Source of the DNA: Streptomyces mangrovi
Lineage (GTDB): Bacteria; Actinomycetota; Actinomycetes; Streptomycetales; Streptomycetaceae
Assembly: GCF_900114215.1 (NCBI RefSeq)
Contig: NZ_FOSG01000013.1
Span: forward strand, 1-64,000
DNA length: 64,000 nt
Direction of reading: 5' to 3'
Below, piece after piece: positions 44,892 through 54,107 of this stretch. Below the pieces are notes generated by a model, which did not search any database, had not been told where the DNA came from, and saw only the letters and a list, made by a program, of their open reading frames with translations. Numbering within the stretch: position 1 is the first letter of the stretch; each line of letters starts with the position of its first letter. The translations under genes were made by a program, and so were the position numbers.

Positions 44892-45980
44892 TCACGATCC
44901 GAAGAGACCGGGTTGGCCGGGCCCTCCCGGAGCTGACGCCGGCGGCTGCCGGGGCGGGGTGAGCCCCATGTGCTCCCACGCGGCGGGAGTGGCGATCCGG
45001 CCCCGGGGGGTGCGGGCCAGCAGCCCCTCCCGGACGAGGAACGGCTCGGCGACCTCCTCCACCGTCTCGCGCTCCTCCCCCACCGCGACGGCCAGCGTGG
45101 ACAGACCGACCGGGCCGCCGCCGAACAGCCTGAGCAGGGCGTCCAGCACCCCCCGGTCCAGTCGGTCCAGGCCGCGGTCGTCCACCTCGTAGACCGCCAG
45201 GGCCTGGCCGGCGATCTCCCTGGTGATCAGGCCGTCGGCCCTGACCTGGGCGTAGTCGCGCACCCGGCGCAGCAGCCGGTTGGCGATACGGGGGGTGCCC
45301 CGGGAGCGGCCGGCGATCTCGGCGGCGCCCTCGGCGTCTATCTCCACGTCCAGCAGCCGGGCGGAGCGGTGGATGACCTGCTCCAGCTCGGCCGGCTCGT
45401 AGAACTCCATGTGGGCGGTGAAGCCGAAGCGGTCGCGCAGCGGCGGCGGCAGCAGACCGGCCCGTGTGGTGGCGCCGACCAGGGTGAAGGGCGGCAGTTC
45501 CAGGGGGATGGCGGTGGCGCCGGGGCCCTTGCCGACGATGACGTCGACGCGGAAGTCCTCCATCGCCATGTAGAGCATCTCCTCGGCGGGCCGCGACATG
45601 CGGTGGATCTCGTCGAGGAAGAGGACCTCTCCTTCCGTGAGGGAGGACAGGATCGCGGCCAGGTCCCCGGCGTGCTGGATGGCCGGGCCGGAGGTGATGC
45701 GGATGGGAGCGCCCATCTCCGCCGCGATGATCATGGACAGGGTGGTCTTGCCCAGGCCGGGGGCGCCGGAGAGCAGCACGTGGTCGGCGGTGCCGCCGCG
45801 GGCGCGGGCGGCGCGCAGCACCAGGTCGAGCTGCTCGCGCACCTTGGACTGCCCGACGAACTCCGCCAGGTCCTTGGGGCGCAGTGCGGCCTCGACGGCG
45901 GTGTCCTCGCCGTCGGCGGTGGCTCCGACCAGGCGCTCGGCGCTTTCGTCGGCGTGGCCGGGGTGGTCGTCCCGGGTCAT
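44892..45980 (-). CDS. ruvB: Holliday junction branch migration helicase RuvB
   Basis: Hexameric AAA+ motor of the RuvAB complex. The 362-residue protein has [13 protein letters not shown], Walker [16 protein letters not shown], Walker [16 protein letters not shown], sensor 1 [10 protein letters not shown], arginine-finger region PLRDRFG, and the C-terminal winged helix ([17 protein letters not shown]). ATG at 45980. Unlike many genomes it is not coupled to ruvA: 202 bases including a strong hairpin intervene. Confidence 0.96.
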   Translation of the reverse strand: MTRDDHPGHADESAERLVGATADGEDTAVEAALRPKDLAEFVGQSKVREQLDLVLRAARARGGTADHVLLSGAPGLGKTTLSMIIAAEMGAPIRITSGPAIQHAGDLAAILSSLTEGEVLFLDEIHRMSRPAEEMLYMAMEDFRVDVIVGKGPGATAIPLELPPFTLVGATTRAGLLPPPLRDRFGFTAHMEFYEPAELEQVIHRSARLLDVEIDAEGAAEIAGRSRGTPRIANRLLRRVRDYAQVRADGLITREIAGQALAVYEVDDRGLDRLDRGVLDALLRLFGGGPVGLSTLAVAVGEERETVEEVAEPFLVREGLLARTPRGRIATPAAWEHMGLTPPRQPPASAPGGPGQPGLFGS

Positions 45981-46142
45981 GACGGCCTCCCCTGGCTGCC
46001 GGCTGCCCAGGCGGTGGTCAGGGTGGTGGCAGGGGTGGTGGCCGAGGTGGTGTTCGCGGCGGCGGACGAAGCGGGGATCCGGTCCGTGCTACGGGGGCGG
46101 GGCGGGGAGTGCGGCGTCATCGTCGGTCTCTCGTCGGTCCGT

Positions 46143-46180
46143 CGCCGGGTCCGTACCGCCGCGGCGGTACGGACCCGGCG
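46143..46180 (-). terminator. Hairpin between ruvA and ruvB
   Basis: A perfect 18-base inverted repeat (46143-46160 with 46163-46180) begins two bases after the ruvA stop. It probably ends or attenuates the ruvC-ruvA transcript. Confidence 0.72.
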
Positions 46181-46182
46181 TC

Positions 46183-46818
46183 TCAGCGTGCGCGGTTGAG
46201 GGTCTGCAGGGCGGCGCGGAGGAGCTGGGGCACCGGCGGCCGGCCGCCCTCGGCCAGCACCGCCTCGGCCTGCGGGGTGACGGCGGTGACCGCGTCCTCG
46301 GCCTCGCGGGGGGCGTAGCCCAGGCCCACCAGGGCGGCGTGCAGCTGCTCCCGCCAGCCGGGCTCGCCCGCGGCGGGACCGGGGCCCCGCCCGGCCGCGG
46401 CGGCCCCGGAGCCCAGCGGCTCGCCGAGCCTGTCCTTCAGCTCCAGCAGCAGCTTCTGCGCACCCTTCTTCCCGATGCCCGGCACGGCGGTGAGTGCCTT
46501 CTCGTCCCCGGTGGAGACCGCCAGCCGCAGCGCGTCGGGGCTGTGGACGGCGAGCATGGCCTGGGCCAGCCGCGGGCCGACGCCGCTGGCGGTCTGGAGC
46601 AGTTCGAAGACCTGCCGCTCGTCGTCGTCGGCGAAGCCGTAGAGCGTCAGGGAGTCCTCACGGACCACCAGCGAGGTGGCCAGCCTGGTGTGCTCGCCGA
46701 CTCGCAGGTCGGCGAGGGTGGCGGGGGTGCAGTGGAGGGCCATGCCCACCCCGCCGACCTCGATCACGGCGATGTCCGGGGAGAGGGCGGCGACCGGTCC
46801 GGACACGAAGGCGATCAT
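46183..46818 (-). CDS. ruvA: Holliday junction branch migration protein RuvA
   Basis: Binds four-way junctions and recruits RuvB. The 211-residue protein has the N-terminal OB fold ([20 protein letters not shown]), two helix-hairpin-helix motifs ([36 protein letters not shown]) and a C-terminal RuvB-binding domain. ATG at 46818 overlaps the ruvC stop by four bases. Confidence 0.95.
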   Translation of the reverse strand: MIAFVSGPVAALSPDIAVIEVGGVGMALHCTPATLADLRVGEHTRLATSLVVREDSLTLYGFADDDERQVFELLQTASGVGPRLAQAMLAVHSPDALRLAVSTGDEKALTAVPGIGKKGAQKLLLELKDRLGEPLGSGAAAAGRGPGPAAGEPGWREQLHAALVGLGYAPREAEDAVTAVTPQAEAVLAEGGRPPVPQLLRAALQTLNRAR

Positions 46819-47429
46819 CGGCTGTCCTCCGGAGTGCGCTGGGTCGGCCGGGCGGACGCGGCCCGGGCGGCGCGGGCCTGCCGGCGGTGGATCTGCTGGT
46901 GCCCGGCCTGCTGGTGCCGGGCCTGCTGAAGTCTGGCCTGCTGGAGCCGGTCCTGGGCGGGCGCGCGCCAGATGTGGCAGATGGCCAGTGCCAGTGCGTC
47001 GGCGGCGTCGGCGGGCCTGGGCGGGGCGTCCAGCCGCAGCAGTCTGGTGACCATCGCGCCGACCTGAGCCTTGTCCGCCCGGCCGGTGCCGGTGACGGCG
47101 GCCTTGACCTCGCTGGGGGTGTGCAGGGCGACCGGGAGGCCGCGCCGGGCCGCGCAGAGCATGGCGACCGCGCTGGCCTGCGCGGTGCCCATCACGGTGC
47201 GGACGTTGTGCTGGCTGAACACGCGCTCCACGGCGACGACGTCGGGACGGTGCTCCTCCAGCCACTCCTCTATGCCGCGCTCGACGAGCACCAGCCGGTC
47301 GGGCACCTCCGCGTCGGCGGGGGTCCGCACGACGCCGACCCCGCCCATCCGCAGCGGCCGGCCGGCCGTCCCCTCCACCACGCCGATGCCGCAGCGGGTC
47401 AGCCCCGGGTCCACGCCGAGCACGCGCAC
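46815..47429 (-). CDS. ruvC: Holliday junction resolvase RuvC with basic Gln-rich tail
   Basis: Dimeric endonuclease that cuts Holliday junctions. The 204-residue protein has catalytic D7 ([12 protein letters not shown]), E68 (VAVERVF) and D141/D144 ([13 protein letters not shown]). The E. coli enzyme ends at about 173 residues; here residues 157-204 form an extra Gln/Ala/Arg tail with LQQAR-type repeats, likely helical and DNA- or protein-binding. GTG start at 47429. Coupled to ruvA. A half-match to an SOS box lies upstream but is not convincing. Confidence 0.95.
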   Translation of the reverse strand: MRVLGVDPGLTRCGIGVVEGTAGRPLRMGGVGVVRTPADAEVPDRLVLVERGIEEWLEEHRPDVVAVERVFSQHNVRTVMGTAQASAVAMLCAARRGLPVALHTPSEVKAAVTGTGRADKAQVGAMVTRLLRLDAPPRPADAADALALAICHIWRAPAQDRLQQARLQQARHQQAGHQQIHRRQARAARAASARPTQRTPEDSR

Positions 47430-47578
47430 TGCGGCCCCCTTCCGTCCACTGGTCGTTCGATCACCTGTTCCCGCAGGCTATCGGCTGCCACCGACAACGC
47501 CGGAGGGCGACACGGAAGAGGGCCGACGCCGGGCCCCGCGCCGGACTCGGTCCGGCCCCGGACCGGGCACCCGGGAGG

Positions 47579-48331
47579 TCAGGCCTCGACCTTGGCCATG
47601 ACGTCGTCGGACACGTCGAAGTTGGCGAAGACGTTCTGCACGTCGTCGCTGTCCTCCAGCGCGTCGATCAGCTTGAAGATCTTGCGGGCGCCCTCCTCGT
47701 CCAGCTCCACCTGCATGGTGGGGACGAAGTTCGCGTCCGCCGAGTCGTAGTCGATGCCCGCCTTCTGCAGCGCGGTGCGCACCTCGACCAGATCACTCGC
47801 CTCGCTGATGACCTCGAAGGACTCGCCGAGGTCGTTGACCTCCTCGGCGCCCGCCTCCAGAACGGCGGCCAGCACGTCGTCCTCGGTCAGGTCGCCCTTG
47901 GGGACGATCACGACGCCCTTGCGGTTGAACAGGTACGACACCGATCCGGGGTCGGCCATGGAGCCGCCATTGCGGGTCATGGCGACGCGCACGTCGGAGG
48001 CCGCGCGGTTGCGGTTGTCGGTGAGGCACTCGATCAGGACCGCGACGCCGTTGGGGCCGTAGCCCTCGTACATGATCGTCTGGTAGTCGGCGCCGCCCGC
48101 CTCCAGGCCCGCGCCCCGCTTGACCGCACGGTCGATGTTGTTGTTGGGGACGGAGCTCTTCTTCGCCTTCTGGATGGCGTCGTAGAGGGTGGGGTTGCCG
48201 TCGGGGTCGGCGCCGCCCATCCGGGCCGCGACCTCGATGTTCTTGATCAGCTTGGCGAAGAGCTTGCCGCGCTTGGCATCGATCACGGCCTTCTTGTGCT
48301 TGGTGGTTGCCCACTTGGAGTGGCCGGACAC
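47579..48331 (-). CDS. YebC/PmpR-TACO1 family protein
   Basis: YebC proteins act in translation of difficult (often proline-rich) stretches and were earlier described as transcription regulators. The 250-residue product starts [21 protein letters not shown] and has the family segments [15 protein letters not shown] and [21 protein letters not shown] start at 48331. It lies between pdxT and ruvC, the standard pdxT-yebC-ruvCAB order of actinobacteria. Assignment to the family is firm; exact role is open. Confidence 0.93.
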   Translation of the reverse strand: MSGHSKWATTKHKKAVIDAKRGKLFAKLIKNIEVAARMGGADPDGNPTLYDAIQKAKKSSVPNNNIDRAVKRGAGLEAGGADYQTIMYEGYGPNGVAVLIECLTDNRNRAASDVRVAMTRNGGSMADPGSVSYLFNRKGVVIVPKGDLTEDDVLAAVLEAGAEEVNDLGESFEVISEASDLVEVRTALQKAGIDYDSADANFVPTMQVELDEEGARKIFKLIDALEDSDDVQNVFANFDVSDDVMAKVEA

Positions 48332-48400
48332 AGCCTCGCTCCTTCATGTCGCCAACAGGGGAATCAACGGGCCGATACTACAGCCGGTGACACCGGCGGA

Positions 48401-48994
48401 TCACCGTGCTGCCGAGCGCACCATCGCGGTGAAGAACCGGTGCACGCGGTGGTCCCCGGTGAGTTCGGGGTGGAAGGCGGTGGCCAGCAGGGAGCCCTGC
48501 CGCACGGCGACGGGGTGGCCGTCGAAGACCGCCAGCACCTCCACGTCCGCGCCGGTGGACTCCACCCAGGGCGCGCGGATGAAGACGCCCTCCACCGGTC
48601 CGCCCTCGACCCCTGCGACGTCGACGGACGCCTCGAATGACTCGTTCTGCCGCCCGAAGGCGTTGCGGCGCACGATCATGTCGATCCCGCCGACCGTCTC
48701 CTGGCCGGACCGGGGGTCGAGGATCTTGTCGGCGAGCATGATCATGCCCGCACAGGACCCGTAGGCCGGCATGCCCGAGCGGACCCGCTCGCGCAGCGGC
48801 TCCATCAGACCGAAGGCGGTGGCCAGCTTGGAGATGGTGGTGGACTCGCCGCCGGGGATCACCAGGCCGTCGACCCCGGCCAGCTCCTGAGGGCGGCGGA
48901 CGGTACGGGCCGCGGCGCCGGCCGCCTCCAGCGCGGCGAGGTGTTCGCGGACGTCGCCCTGGAGGGCGAGGACTCCGATGGCGGGGGTGGTCAC
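48401..48994 (-). CDS. pdxT: Pyridoxal 5'-phosphate synthase glutaminase subunit
   Basis: Supplies ammonia to PdxS for vitamin B6 synthesis. The 197-residue protein has the class I amidotransferase triad: Cys in [11 protein letters not shown], and His/Glu in [11 protein letters not shown]; also [17 protein letters not shown] start at 48994 ([15 protein letters not shown]). It follows pdxS by 143 bases; yebC is next. Confidence 0.95.
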   Translation of the reverse strand: MTTPAIGVLALQGDVREHLAALEAAGAAARTVRRPQELAGVDGLVIPGGESTTISKLATAFGLMEPLRERVRSGMPAYGSCAGMIMLADKILDPRSGQETVGGIDMIVRRNAFGRQNESFEASVDVAGVEGGPVEGVFIRAPWVESTGADVEVLAVFDGHPVAVRQGSLLATAFHPELTGDHRVHRFFTAMVRSAAR

Positions 48995-49137
48995 GGGGCG
49001 CACCTCTTCGGGGACGTACGGAAATGGCGTGGGACACGGACGGGCGGGGCGGGACGGCCGGGGGCGGCCCGCGGTCCGCGGTCCGCGGGCCGCCCGGCGC
49101 GGTGGGCGCGCTGAGGGGGCGTGGTGCGCCCCGCGGG

Positions 49138-50067
49138 TCACCAGCCGCGGCCGGCGAACCTCTCGGCCTCGGTCAGGGTGTCGCAGTTGATGCCGACCAT
49201 GGCCTCTCCCAGACCGCGGGAGGCGTCCGCGACGACCTTGGGGTCGTCGTAGAAGGTGGTGGCCTTCACGATGGCGGCGGCGCGCTTGACCGGGTCGCCG
49301 GACTTGAAGATGCCCGAGCCGACGAAGACGCCCTCGGCACCGAGCTGGCGCATCAGCGCGGCGTCGGCCGGGGTGGCCACACCGCCGGCGGAGAACAGCA
49401 CGACCGGCAGCTTGCCCAGCTCGGCGACCTCGCGGACCAGCTCGTAGGGGGCGCGCAGCTCCTTGGCGGCGGCGTACAGCTCGTTGTTGTCGTAGCCGCG
49501 CAGACGGGCGATCTCGTTCTTGATCTGGCGCAGGTGGCGGACGGCCTCGACGACGTTGCCGGTGCCGGCCTCGCCCTTGGAGCGGATCATGGCCGCGCCC
49601 TCGGCGATCCGGCGCAGGGCCTCGCCCAGGTTGGTGGCACCGCAGACGAAGGGCGTGGTGAAGGCCCACTTGTCGCTGTGGTTGACCTCGTCGGCCGGGG
49701 TGAGGACCTCGGACTCGTCGATGTAGTCCACGCCGAGCGCCTGGAGCACCTGGGCCTCGACGAAGTGGCCGATGCGGGACTTGGCCATCACCGGGATGGA
49801 GACGGCGTCGATGATCCCCTCGATCATGTCCGGGTCGGACATGCGGGCCACGCCGCCGTCCTTGCGGATGTCGGCGGGCACCCTCTCCAGGGCCATGACC
49901 GCGACGGCGCCGGCGTCCTCGGCGATCTTCGCCTGCTCCGGCGTGACCACGTCCATGATCACCCCGCCCTTGAGCTGCTCGGCCATGCCGCGCTTGACGC
50001 GCGCGGTGCCGGTCTCGGGGGTCGGTGCGGAGGCGGTCTCGGGCGTGCTGGAAGGCGTGGTGGACAA
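49138..50067 (-). CDS. pdxS: Pyridoxal 5'-phosphate synthase lyase subunit
   Basis: Builds PLP from ribose 5-phosphate, glyceraldehyde 3-phosphate and ammonia. The 309-residue barrel has [22 protein letters not shown], the lysine-containing [15 protein letters not shown], and [15 protein letters not shown]. The start is TTG at 50067 ([13 protein letters not shown]) with GAGGTC upstream; the first 20 residues are disordered. The upstream gap holds three copies of GGACGGGCC (50103-50129). Confidence 0.95.
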   Translation of the reverse strand: MSTTPSSTPETASAPTPETGTARVKRGMAEQLKGGVIMDVVTPEQAKIAEDAGAVAVMALERVPADIRKDGGVARMSDPDMIEGIIDAVSIPVMAKSRIGHFVEAQVLQALGVDYIDESEVLTPADEVNHSDKWAFTTPFVCGATNLGEALRRIAEGAAMIRSKGEAGTGNVVEAVRHLRQIKNEIARLRGYDNNELYAAAKELRAPYELVREVAELGKLPVVLFSAGGVATPADAALMRQLGAEGVFVGSGIFKSGDPVKRAAAIVKATTFYDDPKVVADASRGLGEAMVGINCDTLTEAERFAGRGW

Positions 50068-50102
50068 GGTGTGACCTCACTCGGCGACGGTGACAGTGGT
50101 TG

Positions 50103-50129
50103 GGACGGGCCGGACGGGCCGGACGGGCC
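50103..50129. repeat. Three tandem GGACGGGCC units upstream of pdxS
   Basis: Three perfect nine-base copies in the pdxS upstream gap. This is simple GC-rich repetition; no function is evident. The rest of the 276-base gap (50068-50343) shows no gene. Confidence 0.7.
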
Positions 50130-50343
50130 GGGACCGGCCGGGACGATGAACGGCGGCGGACGGCACCGGCCGTAGAACGGCCCGGACTGCCGGCGCGAAC
50201 GGGCGCGGCAGCCGTACGGTGAACCCATCGTAGGCCAGTTCGATTCCCCGGCGGTCCCGCCGCCCGGTCCAGTTCACGGTGATCCCTGCTACAGGACCCG
50301 ATGAAACGGGACAACCGGCCCCCGTGAAAGGGCCAATCGGAAG

Positions 50344-50904
50344 TCAGTGGCCTTCCCCCAGCGAGCCCGTCCGGTCCGCCAGAACCGCCGGCGGCTCGTC
50401 GTCCATCTCGAAGGCCAGCGGAAAGGGGGCGTGCCCGGCCAACCGGAACCAGCGCACCTTGCGATGGCGGCGCAGCGCGCGGGCGGCCCGCACCGCGTCG
50501 TTGTGGAAACGCCGCGCCATCGGCACCCGGCGCACCGCGGCGGCCAGCTCCTCGGCGGTCGCCTCGCCCCCGGGCGCCGCCCGTACCGCCTCCAGTTGCG
50601 CGCCATCGGCGAACACCGCGCGCAGGGCCTGGCTGAGCTCGCTCTCGGCGACCTCCCGCTGCTCCTCCTCGGCCTGCCGGGCGTCGTGGGCGGCCTGGTA
50701 CAGGACGATGGAGGCGGCCGGGTCCAGCACCCCCGCGGTGGCCAGTTCCTGCGCGACGGAGGCACGCCGCAGCAACTGCGCGTCCAGGGCGGCGCGGGCC
50801 GCGTCGATCCGGGCGTGCAGCCGGTCCAGGCGTCCGGCGGTCCAGCTCAGGTAGACGGCGACGAGCAGCAGCGCCGCCGCGATCCAGACGATCGTGGTGG
50901 TCAC
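50344..50904 (-). CDS. LemA-like single-pass membrane protein
   Basis: A 186-residue protein with an N-terminal membrane helix ([17 protein letters not shown]) followed by long helices. The pattern [28 protein letters not shown] and, near the end, [17 protein letters not shown] ... [13 protein letters not shown] resembles LemA proteins (helix with an RxxxxNDAV-type motif and an F-type C-terminus). Similarity judged by eye only. It lies 21 bases after pimA and is the last gene of the mannoside operon. Function unknown. Confidence 0.75.
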   Translation of the reverse strand: MTTTIVWIAAALLLVAVYLSWTAGRLDRLHARIDAARAALDAQLLRRASVAQELATAGVLDPAASIVLYQAAHDARQAEEEQREVAESELSQALRAVFADGAQLEAVRAAPGGEATAEELAAAVRRVPMARRFHNDAVRAARALRRHRKVRWFRLAGHAPFPLAFEMDDEPPAVLADRTGSLGEGH

Positions 50905-50925
50905 GGTCGGAAGGTTCCCCTCGGT

Positions 50926-52098
50926 TCAGTCGCGGGCCAGGCCCAGCCGGGCCCGCAGCCCCACCCGCTCGTCCGGCGCGACCGAGGCGGCGCCGTCGGT
51001 GACGGTCTCGTAGACGGACAGGACGTCCGCTCCGACGGTGGACCAGTCGAAGCGGCGTACATGGCGGCCGCCGCGCTCGCGCAGCGCCGCGCGGCGGCGC
51101 GGGTCGCCCAGCAGGCGCACCGCGGTGGCGGCCAGCGCGCCGGCGTCCTCGTTGGCGTACAGCTCGCCGGCCTCTCCCCCGTCCAGCACCTGGGCGAAGG
51201 CGTCCAGATCGCTGGCGAGCACCGGGGCCCCGGCCGACATCGCCTCCACCAGGATGATGCCGAAGGACTCGCCGCCGGTGTTGGGGGCGATGTACAGGTC
51301 CACACTGCGCAGCAGCCGCGCCTTGTCCTCGTCGCTGACCATGCCCAGGAACTCCACGCGGTCGCGCAGCTCACGCGGCAGGCCGGCGACGGCCTCCTCC
51401 TCGTCGCCGCGCCCGGCCACCAGCAGGCGGGTGCCGGGGCGCTCGGCGATGATGCGCGGCAGCGCTCTCATCAGCACCGGCAGGCCCTTGCGGGGCTCGT
51501 CGATGCGCCCGATGAAGCCGATGGTGTTCCCGCCGTCGCGGCCCTGCCACTCGGCCTTGGGCTCGGCGTCCGCGAAGAAACCCACGTCCACGCCGTTGGG
51601 GATGACGACCGCGTCCCCGCCCAGGTGCTCGACCAGGGTGCGGCGGGCGTACTCGCTGACTGCGATCCGCGCGCTGATCTTCTCCAGCGCGGGCTGCAGG
51701 ATCGGATAGGCGGCGATCATCGCCCGTGAGCGCGGGTTGGAGGTGTGGAAGGTGGCCACGATCGGCCCCTGCGCCGCCCAGCAGGCGAGCAGGGAGAGCG
51801 AGGGCGTGGCGGGCTCGTGGATGTGCAGCACGTCGAAGGCGCCCTCGTGCACCCAGCGGCGCACCCTCGCAGCCGACAGGAAGCCGAAGTTCAGCCGGGC
51901 GACCGAGCCGTTGTACGGGACGGGGACGGCCCGCCCGGCCGGCACGACGTACGGCGGCAGAGGGGTCTCCTCCTCGGCCGGGGCGAGGACGGACACCTCG
52001 TGCCCGAGGCCGGTGAGGTGCTGGGCCAGGTCCCGGATGTGGAACTGGACGCCACCGGGGACGTCCCAGGAGTAGGGGCAGACGATGCCGATCCTCAC
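50926..52098 (-). CDS. pimA: Phosphatidylinositol alpha-mannosyltransferase (GT4)
   Basis: Adds the first mannose from GDP-mannose to phosphatidylinositol on the cytoplasmic face. The 390-residue GT-B protein starts [20 protein letters not shown] and has the GT4 motif [15 protein letters not shown] (EX7E) plus [20 protein letters not shown] start at 52098 overlaps the acyltransferase stop (GTGA). The run pgsA-acyltransferase-pimA matches the mycobacterial PIM locus. Confidence 0.93.
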   Translation of the reverse strand: MRIGIVCPYSWDVPGGVQFHIRDLAQHLTGLGHEVSVLAPAEEETPLPPYVVPAGRAVPVPYNGSVARLNFGFLSAARVRRWVHEGAFDVLHIHEPATPSLSLLACWAAQGPIVATFHTSNPRSRAMIAAYPILQPALEKISARIAVSEYARRTLVEHLGGDAVVIPNGVDVGFFADAEPKAEWQGRDGGNTIGFIGRIDEPRKGLPVLMRALPRIIAERPGTRLLVAGRGDEEEAVAGLPRELRDRVEFLGMVSDEDKARLLRSVDLYIAPNTGGESFGIILVEAMSAGAPVLASDLDAFAQVLDGGEAGELYANEDAGALAATAVRLLGDPRRRAALRERGGRHVRRFDWSTVGADVLSVYETVTDGAASVAPDERVGLRARLGLARD

Positions 52099-53063
52099 CG
52101 CTTCCCCGCCTCCCCGCCGGCCGGACCGGGGCCGGCGGGCCCCGGTTCCGTCCCGGCTCCGGTCTCCGTCCCGGTCCGCGGTGCGAGATCCGCCGACCAC
52201 AGTCTCTGCAGCATGTGCCAGTCCTCGGGGTGCTCGGCGATGCCCGCCGCGAAGCCGTCCGCCACCGCCTGGGTCATGGCGGCGGCCTTCTCCTTGCGGG
52301 TGCCTTCGGCGGGCGCCTGGACCGGCGGCAGGACGCGTCCCTTCATCACGGGCGTCTCGTCGAACCACAGGTACGCCGGCAGCAGTACGGCCCCGGTCTG
52401 CATCGCCAGCATGGCGGGGCCGGCGGGCATCCGGGCGGGCTCCCCGAAGAAGTCGACCTCGACTCCGGAGGAGGACAGGTCCCGGTCGGCCACCAGTGCC
52501 ACCAGCCCGCCCGCGCGCAGCCGCCGGGCCAGGGTGCCGAAGGCCGCGCCGCCGGTGTGCGGCAGCACCTCCATGCCCAGGCCCTCGCGGTAGGCGACGA
52601 AGCGGTCGTACAGGGTTTCGGGCCTGAGACGCTCGGCGACGGTGGTGAACGGGATGCCCAGGCCGGTGGTGAGGTAGGCGCCGGCCAGGTCCCAGTTGCC
52701 CATGTGCGGCAGCGCCAGGATCACGCCGCGGCCGGAGCCGAGCGTGTCGGTGAGCCGGTGCAGGTCGGTGACCTCGACCCCGCCGCGGATGCGCGCCGCG
52801 TCCCACACCGGCAGCCGGAAGGACTCCATCCAGTAGCGCAGGTACGAGCGCATGCCCGCCCGGGACAGCTCGGCCAGCCGCTCGGGGCCCGCACCGGGGA
52901 CCACCCGGGCGTAGTTGGCCTCCAGGCGCAGCACCCCCTGGCCCCGGCGCCGCCAGGCGGCGTCGGCGATGGTGCGGCCCAGGGCCGCGGCCGCGGGTTC
53001 GGGGAGGCGCTTGACCGCGCCCCAGCCCAGCCCGTACAGGGTGTCGGTCATCCGTTCCCTCAT
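52095..53063 (-). CDS. Phosphatidylinositol mannoside acyltransferase
   Basis: Acylates the mannose of phosphatidylinositol mannoside (PatA-type; HtrB/LpxL-like fold). The 322-residue protein has the catalytic His-x4-Asp in LPHMGNWDLAGAYL and the LVADRDLSSSGVEVDFFG segment. ATG at 53063 (MRERMTDTLYG) overlaps the pgsA stop (ATGA); M5 at 53051 is an alternative. The tail of about 30 residues is Gly/Pro/Thr-rich. Confidence 0.92.
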   Translation of the reverse strand: MRERMTDTLYGLGWGAVKRLPEPAAAALGRTIADAAWRRRGQGVLRLEANYARVVPGAGPERLAELSRAGMRSYLRYWMESFRLPVWDAARIRGGVEVTDLHRLTDTLGSGRGVILALPHMGNWDLAGAYLTTGLGIPFTTVAERLRPETLYDRFVAYREGLGMEVLPHTGGAAFGTLARRLRAGGLVALVADRDLSSSGVEVDFFGEPARMPAGPAMLAMQTGAVLLPAYLWFDETPVMKGRVLPPVQAPAEGTRKEKAAAMTQAVADGFAAGIAEHPEDWHMLQRLWSADLAPRTGTETGAGTEPGPAGPGPAGGEAGKR

Positions 53064-53791
53064 GAGCCGCCGCCTCCCTGCTCGGTCGCGGCGGCCCCGT
53101 CGCGCCCCGGCCCCGCGGCCTTCCTCCCGGCGGAGGCGGCGCCTCCCCCGGCCCGGCCGGCGTCGGCCTCGGCGGCCTCCCGCCGGACCGTCACCATCCG
53201 CTGCAGGATCGTCACCAGGCTGCCCACGGCCACCACCCACAGGGCGACGGGCAGCAGGATCCCGATGTAGGGGACGCCGAAAGTGGTCTCGAAGCCGGCG
53301 AGCCCGGCGCACACCAGGGTGATCACCAGCCGCTCGGCGCGCTCGACCAGGCCGTTGACGTTCACCGGCAGGCCGATGCTCTCGCCGCGTGCCTTGGTGT
53401 ACGACACGACCTGGCCACTGGCCAGACAGAAGATGGCCACCGCGCACAGCACCGGGTCGCCGCCCCCGCCCGCGTACCACAGCGCGATGCCGCCGAAGAC
53501 GGCCGCGTCGGCGACGCGGTCGAGGGTGGAGTCGAGAAAGGCGCCCCAGCGGCTGGAGCGGCCCGACTGCCGCGCCATGGTGCCGTCGACCAGGTCGGAG
53601 AAGACGAACAGGGTGATGACGACGGTGCCCCAGAAGAACTCGCCGCGGGGGAAGAAGGCCAGCGCCCCCGCCATGACTCCACCGGTGCCGATGAGCGTGA
53701 CCGTGTCGGGGCTGACCCCCAGCCGGAGGAGCAGAGCGGCGAACGGTGTGAGAACACGCGTGAAGAACGCACGCGCGTACTTGTTCAGCAT
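53060..53791 (-). CDS. pgsA: CDP-alcohol phosphatidyltransferase (phosphatidylinositol phosphate synthase)
   Basis: In actinobacteria this locus makes phosphatidylinositol (phosphate) from CDP-diacylglycerol. The 243-residue membrane protein has the complete CDP-alcohol motif: DLVDGTMARQSG followed by RWGAFLDSTLDRVAD, with Asp and Gly spacing as expected. Several membrane segments follow. ATG at 53791 (MLNKYARAFF). The C-terminal 40 residues are Gly/Ala-rich. It begins the PIM operon. Confidence 0.92.
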   Translation of the reverse strand: MLNKYARAFFTRVLTPFAALLLRLGVSPDTVTLIGTGGVMAGALAFFPRGEFFWGTVVITLFVFSDLVDGTMARQSGRSSRWGAFLDSTLDRVADAAVFGGIALWYAGGGGDPVLCAVAIFCLASGQVVSYTKARGESIGLPVNVNGLVERAERLVITLVCAGLAGFETTFGVPYIGILLPVALWVVAVGSLVTILQRMVTVRREAAEADAGRAGGGAASAGRKAAGPGRDGAAATEQGGGGS

Positions 53792-54107
53792 GGCCTTCCC
53801 GGAGGTCGAGGTGGGCCGGCGGCCGGGGGGCCGTCGGCGCGCCCATCGTAGCCAGCCGCCCCCGGAGCGCCGCCGGTGCGTCACGGCGCCCGCGACCGCG
53901 GCCGCGCGAGGGTGGGCGAAGGCTCCGCTTCCGCCCCCATGGTCAGGTTTCTTCGGTGGAGATCATGTTTATCCCGAGTACTCCCGATGGCGGCGAATGC
54001 CACGTATGGACGGACTCCGGTAGCGGTGGAAAGCTCGAAGGAGCACCTGTGGTGCGATCCGGCACACGACCATCCGACCCAGCCGCGCGGACCGGGAGGC
54101 GGAGGAC
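53792..54107. other. Divergent promoter region, pgsA / EF-G-like gene
   Basis: No gene is seen in these 316 bases between divergent operons. On the minus strand TTCGCC and GGATAA are 17 bases apart near 53970-54000, a possible pgsA promoter. No other element was recognised. Confidence 0.4.

Noticed and set aside
47445-47460. LexA (SOS) box upstream of ruvC
   Set aside because: Only one half (TCGAAC on the minus strand) matches; the other half agrees at three of six positions.
50103-50129. Regulatory role for the GGACGGGCC triplet repeat
   Set aside because: Composition is typical GC-rich slippage and the units resemble no known operator.
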